From: Thraustochytrium sp. TN22
Taxonomy: Eukaryota; Sar; Bigyra; Thraustochytrida; Thraustochytriidae
DNA: 64,000 nucleotides
Reading direction: 5' to 3'
NCBI GenBank assembly: GCA_013306675.1
Contig: JABLUY010000025.1
Location: 124,001-188,000 of the forward strand
The notes beneath the pieces were generated by a model. The model was not told where the DNA came from, did no database searches, and worked only from the letters and a program-made list of their open reading frames with translations. Made by a program: the position numbers and the translations under genes. Below, in pieces: positions 17,909-26,311 of the stretch (positions are counted from its first letter, which is position 1; each line of letters starts with the position of its first letter).

Positions 17909-18914
17909 CGCCGTGCCGCCGCCGCCGTGCGCGCGTGCAGGACCCGCTTCTGCGTCTACTTGGATGCATTTTCCGAGCCACCGAGGCTGCCACGGACACT
18001 GGCAGTCCGAGTTGCAGAGTTGCGCAGAGTTAGTCGTTGGTTCGTTCAACTTGCTCCAAGTCGGCAGGGTGTGCGCATCGTGAAGCTGACGAGAGCCGCC
18101 ATCGGGCGCCATCGGGCGCCATCGAATCCGGACGTTGCTGAGGACTCGAGGGCTCGAACTTGAGAGGACTGGAGGACTGGAGGAAGTTGAGTAAAGTACG
18201 AAGGCTCACCAAAATCTGCGCAGCCCGCGCCGCGCCATTCGTTGACATTCTCTAGCTCTAGCTAGGTCGCATCGCTCGCCGTGCTGTACAACCTCCATCT
18301 TGGTCTCCGCCGGCAGCAGGCTTTCTGCCGTCGCGAGGGCCGGAAGCGGTTCTCCGCGCCGCGGCCGTGCGCATCGTTGAGAGGCGGTTCCCTACGCAGC
18401 CAGCGGCCGTACAAGTTCTTCTTCAAGTTCCTCTTCTCCTTCACGGCCAAGTTCTTCTTCTTCCAGGTCTTGCAGTCCTTCAAGCGATTCGTGGCCGGGC
18501 CGGGCGCCTTCCCGGCGCAGCGGTGGCGCGTTGCGCTCGGTGGCCTCCTCGTGCGGCGCGGCAAGCGGTCTAAAAGAAGGGGTCCAGTTGGCGCGTTCTG
18601 GTCATCGTCTTCTTCAACTTCTTCTCCTTCGCCAACCGCAGAGCGCGATCCCCGGGGGCTCCCAGGCGGCGCGCGGCACGGGCGCGGGCGCGGGTGGCGG
18701 CGCGGCGACGGGAGCGCGCGGCAGTCGCGCTTCGCTCGGCCTCGCTCCACGCTCCGTGCAGCGCGGGTCGCGGCGGTTCGAGCAGGCGGGCGGCGAGCGC
18801 GGCGGCGGCGGGCCTCTCCTTCTTCGGTGAGTCCTCTCTCCTCTTCCTCAGCTGCAACAACAACTCAGCGAGCGCGGGCACGCACGGGACGACGACGCCG
18901 CGGCGGACAGCACC
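17909..18914. other. Divergent intergenic region with one doubtful small ORF
   Basis: About 1 kb between the coiled-coil gene (minus) and the ILRUN-like gene (plus). It includes three short GGGCGCCATC repeats near 18,098-18,122. A stretch at 18,410-18,520 is A/T-richer and has codon-like GC3 periodicity; see the separate low-confidence entry. Confidence 0.4.
18262..18750 (-). CDS. Doubtful small basic ORF
   Basis: 162 codons open on the minus strand between two divergent genes. The product would be basic; its centre (WKKKNLAVKEKRNLKKNLYG) reads like a charged amphipathic helix and its codons end mostly in G or C. The opposite strand is equally open and would be Phe-rich, which is what an antisense frame of a Lys-rich gene gives. 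No family is recognised and the start is arbitrary. It could be a small gene or only the leader of its neighbour. Confidence 0.2.
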   Translation of the reverse strand: MERGRAKRDCRALPSPRRHPRPRPCRAPPGSPRGSRSAVGEGEEVEEDDDQNAPTGPLLLDRLPRRTRRPPSATRHRCAGKAPGPATNRLKDCKTWKKKNLAVKEKRNLKKNLYGRWLRREPPLNDAHGRGAENRFRPSRRQKACCRRRPRWRLYSTASDAT

Positions 18915-19649
18915 ATGGCGGACGACCTGATCGCGCTCTTTGGCAAGATCACGACGGACGACCGCGAGTCGCTGGTGCAGAAGTTCTCGCAGGTGCTGCA
19001 GGTGGACGGCCAGGTGGCGGAGTTCTACCTGGAGGCCTCGTCGTGGAACGTGGAGCTGGCGGTGCAGAACTATCTGGCAAGCATGAGCTCGCAGCAGCAG
19101 CAGCACTACCGGCATGGCGGCGGCGGCGGCGGCGGCGGTGGGATGATGAGCGTGCAGCCGCTGACGTCGCCGCCGCAGGCGCAGTTCGTGGGGGACCTGT
19201 CGCCGTGGCAGTCGAGACCCTTTCAGCCCGGCACGCACCTGCCCATCCGCCTGCGCTTCCAAAACACGGGCCAGACGGCGTGGCCGCCAGAGACGCGCCT
19301 CGTCTTCGTGGACGGCGAGCAGATGAACGGCCCTCTCGAGACACCCCTTACGGCCGACCCTGGCGAGATGGTGGAGACCGTCGTAGTGCTGGAGACGCCG
19401 CCCAGGGAAGGCAACTACATGGGCTCCTGGCGCCTCGCGTGCATCCACGGCTACTTTGGTGACCCCATTTATCTTATTGTCTCCTCGCACTCTCAGGCGC
19501 CGCCTGTCAGCTTCCCGACCTCCGAGTTCCAGAATGCGGGCCGCACGCTGCGTCAGAACGTCTCGCCGCAGATTGACCAGCTCGTCGGCGACTTCAACGC
19601 AAAGCTCGCGTCCGGAGCCTCTCAGGGTTCTGGTGGCATGGACTTGTGA
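18915..19649 (+). CDS. ILRUN: ILRUN/C6orf106-like protein (UBA-like + NBR1-type Ig domain)
   Basis: 244 residues. Residues 1-58 form a UBA-like helical domain (ESLVQKFSQVLQVDG...FYLEASSWNVELAVQNYL), matching the domain of human ILRUN. A Gln/His/Gly-rich linker follows. Residues about 85-190 form an FW/NBR1-type immunoglobulin-like domain: FQPGTHLPIRLRFQNTGQTAWPP, PGEMVETVVVLETPPREGNY, GSWRLACIHGYFGDPIYL. Animal ILRUN modulates p300/IRF3-dependent transcription; in protists the role is unknown, but the UBA-like plus FW pairing also recalls selective-autophagy receptors. The C-terminus is short and lacks an obvious LIR or NLS. The gene is intronless. Confidence 0.85.
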   Translation: MADDLIALFGKITTDDRESLVQKFSQVLQVDGQVAEFYLEASSWNVELAVQNYLASMSSQQQQHYRHGGGGGGGGGMMSVQPLTSPPQAQFVGDLSPWQSRPFQPGTHLPIRLRFQNTGQTAWPPETRLVFVDGEQMNGPLETPLTADPGEMVETVVVLETPPREGNYMGSWRLACIHGYFGDPIYLIVSSHSQAPPVSFPTSEFQNAGRTLRQNVSPQIDQLVGDFNAKLASGASQGSGGMDL

Positions 19650-19682
19650 AAAACAGCCAGCGAACGATGAGGGAATGAGTTC

Positions 19683-19683
<1 letters not shown>

Positions 19684-19719
<36 letters not shown>

Positions 19720-19720
19720 T
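19684..19720. repeat. (GCGT)n microsatellite
   Basis: About nine perfect GCGT units, 30 bp after the ILRUN-like stop codon. Confidence 0.9.
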
Positions 19721-20260
19721 ACTGCCGACGCCGACGCCGGAGAGGAGTGGAGACATGCCTGGGCCGCGACTGCCTCGCGCCTCAGCAAATGAGCCTCCAT
19801 GGCCAATGTAGTTTGTTCAAAGGAACCGAAACAGCGAATGCAATGATTTCCTTGGATGGTTGTGCTCAATCCTGCGAAAGAAGATGTGGCGCAATGTGGC
19901 TGTGGGAAAGTGGTCCGTGCGAAGATTGCAGCAAAGTCCCACTACAAGCACGGGAGCTTACGTGTCCTTGTCCTCGTGCTTGTGGCTGCGACGGCGGCTG
20001 GATGCGACGGCGGCGTGGCTTTTTTTGTTTTGAGAAAATTGTGCTGCCGTGCCAGCCGAGATGGCAGCTCAACTCGCTGACGCTGCAACGTGTTGCCTTG
20101 GGACTGTGCCCGACCAGCGGCTATGTTGCCGCGCCAGCCTTGAGGACTGCTTCAATAGCTGCCGCTCCAACGTATCGAATTCGTAAAGGTTAGATTCGGC
20201 TGCCTCCACCAGACACTTTGAGAATCAAGAGCAGAACCCAAAGCAGAACCAAAAGAAAGT

Positions 20261-20429
20261 AAAGAGGATTGATTGCTTTCAGCAAAGAGGGATTGATTGC
20301 TTTCAGCAAAGAGGGATTGATTGCTTTCAGCAAAAAGGGATTTTAATTGCTTTCAGCAAAGAGGGATGAATTGCTTTCAGCAATGAGGGATTGATTGGCT
20401 TTCAGCAAAGAGGGATGGATTGCTTTCAG
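20261..20429. repeat. 24-bp minisatellite, about seven copies
   Basis: Direct repeats of roughly AAAGAGGGATTGATTGCTTT plus CAGC, most 24 bp apart with a few substitutions and small length changes. Flanks on both sides repeat AGAATCAA and AGCA-rich words. It lies about 110 bp beyond the kelch gene's stop codon, in its 3' flank. Confidence 0.9.
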
Positions 20430-20538
20430 AATCAAAAGAGAGCAAAGTGGGACTGATTGGCTCCGCTCTTTGCGTGAGGACCTCCGCGCACGCCTGACGC
20501 ATGGCTACGACATCTCCTATTGGACACGACCAGGGCCG

Positions 20539-21966
20539 TCAGAGCATGCGGTAGCCGTGGCTCGTGGGCCGGAGTCGGTAGAAACGATGCATGACAAAGA
20601 TGCCGCCCGTAACAAAGACCACGAGCGATAGAACAATGGCAAAACGCGACGCCGGCGTCACGCACTGCGACTGCACGACTTCCTTCCATACGCCGGTGTC
20701 AAGATTAAAGGTCCAGGCGTCATTGCGTCGCTGAGAAGAAGCGTCCTGGCCTGCGACGACCGCCATGAACTTGGAGCCGTGCACCAGCACGGCGCAGTGC
20801 TCCATGCGGCCCGGGCTGCCGGTGCCCGGCGTGATCGGGTCGACCTGCGTCCACTGCGCGCGCACCACGTCAAAGGCCCAGAGGTCGTCGTGCACTTTGT
20901 AGGAGCTGTGCGAAGAGCGCCCGCCAAAGACGAGCATGATGTTGTCGCGCAGCACGGCCGAGTGGTGATTGCGGCGCTCCGGCCGCACGAGGTCGCCGTC
21001 CTTGGTGCGCGCCGCGCCGCCGGCTTCAAGCCGCACCCAGCCGCGGCGGTTCCCGCCCTTGGCGCTCCACGCGAACGCCCATACGTCGTTCATGTACGTG
21101 TGACCGTTCTCGCGCCCGCCAAAGACGACCATGCTCGGCTGATTCGCGTACTTGTCCCAGACTGGCGCCCACGCCGCATTGGCCGGCGTGAAGCTCGCCG
21201 AGAACACGCAAGCCGAGTGGCCCTTTCGCGGCTCCGAGGGGAAGTCCGGCAGCGCCTCGAAGCTGCGGCTTGCCAGGTCGTACGCCCACAAATCGCGGAG
21301 CGTCTCACCGCGCGGCCCGCGCCCGCCGAACACGACGAGGCGGCCGCCCAGCGCCACGGCCGAGTGCGCGCGGCGCGCCACCGGCCAGGCGCCCTCCTTG
21401 GCCAGCTCCTCCTTGGATGGCCCCAGGCGCTCCCAGCGCGCTGTCGACTGCGTCGCATCCAGCGCCCACAGGTCGTCGAACACCGTGCCGGCCTCCGCGC
21501 CGGTCCACGTCGCGTCGCTCGTCGACCCGGCGAAGAGCAGGATACGCGCCTCGTCCGCGCTGGGGCCGTCCACGGTCGTCAGGGACGCCTTCCAGCGCCG
21601 CGCCGGGCCTTCGCCCGCCGCGGCCTCCAACAGCCGCCACGGACTGCCCGCGTCCTCGCCATGCTCCAGGTCCAGCAGCCACGTGTCGTTGCGCGCGTCG
21701 CGCCGGGTCACCTCGCCGCCGAAGATCACCACGCCCTTGCCGCGCTTGGCGCCGCCCAGCTCTGCGCACGCGATGCCCTTGGAGCACGGCGGGTACGCGT
21801 CCTCCGTCATGACGCGCATGTTCGCCTCCGCCTCCGCGCCGCCCGCGCCGGCGGCCCTCGTCAGCTCGCCCTGCTGCAGGCCGCGCGGCGCCAGCGCCAG
21901 CGTCTGCGCCGCGGCGAGCGCCGCCAGCGCCAGCGCCGCCAGCGCGCGTGCTGCGGGCCGCGCCAT
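20539..21966 (-). CDS. Secreted/type I membrane kelch-repeat protein
   Basis: From MARPAARALA at 21966 the product is 475 residues and starts with a clear signal peptide (Ala/Leu-rich core, likely cut after the AAAQT region). About five or six kelch blades follow: VVIFGGEVTRRDARNDTWLLD, ILLFAGSTSDAT...DDLWALD, AHSAVALGGRLVVFGGRGPRG...DLWAYD, MVVFGGRENGHTYMNDVWAF, IMLVFGGRSSHSSY...DDLWAFD. Near the C-terminus a single membrane segment (FAIVLSLVVFVTGGIFV) precedes a short tail (YRLRPTSHGYRML). A longer in-frame reading to 22476 would bury the signal peptide, so I reject it. The ectodomain should form a beta-propeller for protein or sugar binding. A similar architecture recurs at 61947-63830. 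Confidence 0.83.
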   Translation of the reverse strand: MARPAARALAALALAALAAAQTLALAPRGLQQGELTRAAGAGGAEAEANMRVMTEDAYPPCSKGIACAELGGAKRGKGVVIFGGEVTRRDARNDTWLLDLEHGEDAGSPWRLLEAAAGEGPARRWKASLTTVDGPSADEARILLFAGSTSDATWTGAEAGTVFDDLWALDATQSTARWERLGPSKEELAKEGAWPVARRAHSAVALGGRLVVFGGRGPRGETLRDLWAYDLASRSFEALPDFPSEPRKGHSACVFSASFTPANAAWAPVWDKYANQPSMVVFGGRENGHTYMNDVWAFAWSAKGGNRRGWVRLEAGGAARTKDGDLVRPERRNHHSAVLRDNIMLVFGGRSSHSSYKVHDDLWAFDVVRAQWTQVDPITPGTGSPGRMEHCAVLVHGSKFMAVVAGQDASSQRRNDAWTFNLDTGVWKEVVQSQCVTPASRFAIVLSLVVFVTGGIFVMHRFYRLRPTSHGYRML

Positions 21967-23470
21967 CGCTCCTGCGCGCCGCTCTCCTCTCTCCCGGCGC
22001 GGACCCGCGCCCGCCGCCGCCTGTGCCGCCGCCCGCCGCGCCGCCTCGCCGCGAGCGCGGTTTGCAGCAGGGCGCGCCCCTGCGCCATCCATCCATCCAT
22101 CCCTTCCGCGCATCCTCGCGGCGCTGCCCGGCGCCGAGGACGGGACGCGCGGACGCTGGGGCGCGAGCGGGCGGCGCGAGCAGGCGGCGGCGCGGCTGCT
22201 CGCCGCCGTCTCGGAGTCCCTGGCCGCGCCCATCTCGCCGTCGTTGCCGTCCTTCGCGGAATCGGTATCAGTATCATCAACCATGCGGGACACTCCGCAT
22301 CCTCGTGTGGCCGGCCCGGGTATCATCTTGTTCAAGTTGGCCACGACCTTGACCAAGATTGACAAGATTGACACGAGAGACTCGGACTCCGCGCGGCGCC
22401 GGCGGGCCGCCCGCGCCGCGCTTTCATCTTGCGGGCGGCGGGCGCGCCACGTCACGGCGGCCGCCGAATTCGACAAGATGCAAAACCGTGCGCGGGGGGG
22501 AAGGCACGGTCGGCCGGCGGCGTCGAGCGAGTGAGTTGAGTTACTCGCCCTCGCAAGTGGTGCACAGGTGCCACAGCCGCTGCCAGCTGCGCCGCCGGGT
22601 GCATTGCCAGTACCGAGTGGGAGCTGGGAGCTGGGAGCTGGCTCGGCCTGGGTCGGCGGCGGCGACGGCTCAGGCAGGTGCGGCAGTGTTGTGCAACTTG
22701 TGCCAGTTGCCCTGGTTGGTCAGTAGTCCCGCATCAGGGCCGATCTCCCGCGCACACCGCTCGCCCGCGACCGACCGCGCTCGGCGGCGAGGGGCCGCGC
22801 CCGCGCGCTCGCCCGCGCAGGGCGGCCGGCAGGCCGCGCGCGCGCGCGCCCTGGCCGCGGCAGGCGGCAGGCGGCGCAGGCGGGCCAGCGGAGTCCAGGC
22901 GGCCGGGCGGCAGGCAGGCAGGCAGGCAGGCAGGCAGCGGCCGCGCGCACCTGGTACCCGGCGCGCTCGCAGGCGAGGCAGGTAGGCGGGCAAGCACTGG
23001 AGCAGCCAGCCCTGCCCGGCGCTCCCTCCGTCTCCGCGCCCAGCCAGCGAGCCCGGCGCGGCGCGGCGCGGCCAGCCGCCCCCCGCCCCCCGCCGGCGCG
23101 CGCCCGCCAGCGGCCGGCGCCGCCCTCGCGCCCGCCGGAGACGAGACGCGCGGCGGCGTCCTTGTGCACGCGCCGCGCGCCAAGGCCCGCGCAAGGAAGG
23201 ACAAGGGCAAGGACGAGGGCAGGGACGGGGAGGAAAACGTGGACGAGGACGCGGACGCGCGCAAGAAGCAGCGCGGGGCCATAGGGCCCGGGCGGGCCGG
23301 CCTCCGGCGAGCCCCGCGCGCAGTGCCACGCAGAAGGGCCAGCGAAGTACCCAAGGGCGACGCCCGGAAGTACGAGCAGGAGGTGCTCGTCGCGCGCGCC
23401 CGGCGAGACGGGACGGGACGGGACCAGGGGCTCGTCACTCACTACGGGCAAGACGGCGTTTGCGAACAAG
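21967..23470. other. 1.5-kb divergent intergenic region
   Basis: Between the kelch gene (minus) and the EDR2_C gene (plus). It contains CCATCCAT repeats (22,088-22,102), GGCAGGCA repeats (22,910-22,940) and GC-only stretches. About 23,150-23,470 on the plus strand has codon-like composition in a frame other than that of the downstream gene (KDKGKDEGRDGEENVDEDAD), so an unrecognised 5' exon of that gene is possible, but I found no convincing splice pair. Confidence 0.45.
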
Positions 23471-25420
23471 ATGATGCTGGCCATGTGCAGGTTAGACCCC
23501 GGCCGAGCGCGGAAGCGGCGCGAGGAACTGGCGCTCAAGGAGCAGGCGGAGGCCGGCGGCGCGTTGGCCGCCCAGGCGCAGGCGGCGGCGGAGGCCGGCG
23601 CGCCGCAGGCGCCGTGGACGCTGAGCGGACGGCCGCTGTTCCAGCTGCCTAGGAGCGAGGACGAGGACGAGGCGCGCGCGCTGGCAGGCAACAACGCGTA
23701 CGGGTCGCCGCCGGCCACCGACGCGGATGCGTCCAGTCTGTATGAGGTGTGCGGTGCCGCTGCCGTGCAGAGCGCACGCACACTGAGCCACGCCGCGCAG
23801 ACGCTGCAGTCGCTGCGCGAGTATATCGCAGAGGAGGAGGACGAGGCGGAGCTGCCGCGCTTCCTCGTGCTCGTGTGGCAGTACCAACTGTACTTTGGCA
23901 GTGATAACATCGCGGTGGTGCAGGTCTTCCGACGCAACGACGAGGCCGTGGAGGCACTTGACGACGCGGAGCGCGAGGCCGCTGCCCGGCTCACGCGCCA
24001 GGGCGATCTGGGCGCGCTCGAGATGCAGGCGTCGCTGCGCGAGGCCTCGGGCGCGCTGCAGGCCGCCGCCTACGCGCTGGGCGCCGAGCAGCCCGTCGCT
24101 ATCGCGTCACGCCTGCGGTCCTCCGTGCATTGCGGTCCGGGCTACGCCGAGGTGGACTTTGACATCGGCACCAGTACGCTTGCCTCGCTCGTTCGTAGCA
24201 CCATCGTGTCGGCCGCCTCCAACGCCATCGTCGACGTGGCCTGGCGCCTCGCCGAGCCCGCGCTGCCGCTTGCTGTCGTGCGCTGGACCTACGTGGACAT
24301 TACCGACATTGTGGTGGAGCTCGACGGCGACATGTGCCCGCGCGGGCCGCGCTGGGGCGTCGCGGCGGCTGCCGCCGCCGCCGCATCCGCTGCCTCAGAG
24401 GCCGGCGACGCCGTCGGCGCGGGCGCGGAACGCACCTACGTGCCGGTGCCCGCCGATCTGCCCAGCGACGCTTGGAACGTGCAGGCGCCTAGCTTCTACG
24501 ACGTGAAGACTGCCGTGGCGCCTGTCGCCGCCGTCGACGCCGACGCCGACGTCGACAGCGCCGCTGACGCCGCTGACGCCGCTGACGCCGCTGACGCAAA
24601 CGCCGAGCCTGAGGACCCGGCTATGGCAGACCCGACCATTACGGCGGCCGCGAAAAACTCCTACAGCGAGCCCGACGTGTCGAGCTTTGCCGTGCGCGGG
24701 CCGGGGTACATGAGCGGGGCGGAGGTTGTAGACCGCAAGCTCAAGGTGGGCTCCGAGGCGCCCTTTTACAAGATCGTTGGCGCACACGTGTACCGGTGCA
24801 AGGTGCCCATCACGCACGCGGCCGACAAGGTCGGCTCGCTGCGAAACTTTCTAAAGCAGTACTCGGAGGCGCCCGGGACCTCTGAGTTTCCGCAGTTCAT
24901 GCTCGTTTGCTGGACATTCAAGTCTGCGTGGACCGGTGAGCACACGGCCGTCGTGCACCTCTTCCGCCGTGACGATGCCGTCGTGAACGCACTCAGTCCG
25001 GGCATTCGCAGCGCCTTTGCATCTTTTGTCCAGGGAAACGAGCGCATGCGAACCGACCGTCTCAAGCTCATCGCCAAAGTGCGCGACGCTAGCCCGTCTG
25101 TACGCAAGACGCTCAGCGCGCTCCGTATGGAGAGGCCCGTCATGATCGCTCAAAAGCTCAAGACGCGCTTCTTCGAGGGCGCCAACTACCTCGAGTTCGA
25201 CCAGGATGTCGCCAGCAGCAGCACGGCGTCCATGCTCAATGGCACCGTCTACAAGGCCAGCGCCAGCCTGGTTGTCGACACTGCCTGGCTCGTTGAGGCC
25301 AAGCACGAGAGCGAGCTGCCCGAGCGCCTCTTCTGTGCCGTGCGCTGGAATTACATTGCCATCAACAAGTGCATCATCACGCTCGACAAGGACTTTGAGC
25401 CCATCGCCGAGGCGCTCTGA
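23471..25420 (+). CDS. Protein with two EDR2_C (DUF1336) domains
   Basis: 649 residues from MMLAMCR; upstream coding through an unseen exon cannot be excluded. The second half (about 405-640) is a good EDR2 C-terminal domain: SSFAVRGPGYMSGAEVVDRKLKV, EFPQFMLVCWTFK, NYLEFDQDVASSS, VDTAWLVEAKHESELPERLFCAVRW. The first half (about 85-310) aligns with it motif by motif (RFLVLVWQYQ, YAEVDFDIGTSTLASLVRS, VDVAWRLAEP, AVVRWTYVDI) but lacks the opening VRGxxY strand. The two halves are joined by an Ala/Asp-rich linker with a GCTGACGCC repeat (about 24,535-24,600). In plants EDR2 combines PH, START and this domain and acts in lipid-linked defence signalling; here only the DUF1336 part is present, in tandem. 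No membrane segment. Confidence 0.8.
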   Translation: MMLAMCRLDPGRARKRREELALKEQAEAGGALAAQAQAAAEAGAPQAPWTLSGRPLFQLPRSEDEDEARALAGNNAYGSPPATDADASSLYEVCGAAAVQSARTLSHAAQTLQSLREYIAEEEDEAELPRFLVLVWQYQLYFGSDNIAVVQVFRRNDEAVEALDDAEREAAARLTRQGDLGALEMQASLREASGALQAAAYALGAEQPVAIASRLRSSVHCGPGYAEVDFDIGTSTLASLVRSTIVSAASNAIVDVAWRLAEPALPLAVVRWTYVDITDIVVELDGDMCPRGPRWGVAAAAAAAASAASEAGDAVGAGAERTYVPVPADLPSDAWNVQAPSFYDVKTAVAPVAAVDADADVDSAADAADAADAADANAEPEDPAMADPTITAAAKNSYSEPDVSSFAVRGPGYMSGAEVVDRKLKVGSEAPFYKIVGAHVYRCKVPITHAADKVGSLRNFLKQYSEAPGTSEFPQFMLVCWTFKSAWTGEHTAVVHLFRRDDAVVNALSPGIRSAFASFVQGNERMRTDRLKLIAKVRDASPSVRKTLSALRMERPVMIAQKLKTRFFEGANYLEFDQDVASSSTASMLNGTVYKASASLVVDTAWLVEAKHESELPERLFCAVRWNYIAINKCIITLDKDFEPIAEAL

Positions 25421-26311
25421 TCATTAGAAGTTGAATTCTAAGCCCGAAGAGTAGTCTTTTCCGATAGAATGCCTCCGATTCGCGTGGGTGGGACAGTGCG
25501 ACGGATAGATGGAAGCACGCCTTTCCCGCGCCGGGACACTCGCTGCTCACCAGCATGCCTTCGTGACTGTTGCATGCCCGGAATTCTTTGATGGTCGGTC
25601 AATAGCGAGAGATAGAACCAGCTCTCGCTCTCTCTTGAGTGCTTCCCGGTACCTCGGTCTCTCTCTCGCTCTTCTCTTTCTCTCTGTGCTTGCTTCTTGG
25701 TCTGTCTGCCGCTCTCCCTCTCCCTTTCTCTTTCTCACACAGCCAGGCTGGCAGATTGGTATGCATGCGTACACGTCGCGCGACCACCCCTGTGATTGCC
25801 GCGTGAACACCGCGACAGACCCCGCGGACTCGGACGTCGCGAACTAGACTTTCAGTAAAAAAAATGAAACGGCGCCACGGTGACTCGGACGGACTGCTTG
25901 TGCACAAAAAAGGCGAACCACGCCCGCCGGTGACCCCGCGCAAGCCCAGCTCTTAGCTCCAGTGCGCTGGGCCGAGCCGCAACATGGCGCGGCGGGTTTA
26001 TGGCAGTGACGCCGCCGCTCGGATGCGCGCCTGCGGACGTTTCGTGTTGTCATGGCGCGCCGACATGTCCTCGGCCAGTGCCCGTGTCGCACTCATTGTG
26101 GCGCCGGGAGGCGGACCATTCTGGAGCGGCCCACACCTGGAGCTCGCAGCTCCTAGGGAGCTGGCGCACTGCTAGGCGCGCGGCTAGACGAGCGATCGTC
26201 GGCTAGCTTCCTGAATCGTGATGCGGCGCCCTACGGGACGAGCTGCTGGTCTCAGGCTCACCATGTCCCGCCTGCGGCCTCTAGCGCCTCCGCGCACGCG
26301 TTGAGACGAAG
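25421..26311. other. Intergenic region with long pyrimidine tract
   Basis: 890 bp between two plus-strand genes. About 25,618-25,740 is a CT-rich run (CTCTCTCTCGCTCTTCTC-like) ending CACACAG. It could be the end of a leader intron of the next gene, but no donor was settled on. No gene is recognised. Confidence 0.45.

Larger units (their letters stand above)
19650..20538. other. Convergent intergenic region, ILRUN-like / kelch gene
   Basis: 889 bp between two 3' ends. It holds a GCGT microsatellite and a 24-bp minisatellite (listed separately) and is lower in GC than the genes around it. No gene is recognised. Confidence 0.5.

Noticed and set aside
18827-18851. GTGAGT...CCTCAG pair just upstream of the ILRUN-like start, looking like a tiny intron
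   Set aside because: Only 25 nt long, in a leader, and not needed to restore any domain; the two accepted introns are 89 and 114 nt.
20261-20429. Regular 24-bp array as a possible CRISPR
   Set aside because: There are no unique spacers; units abut each other, and the host is eukaryotic.
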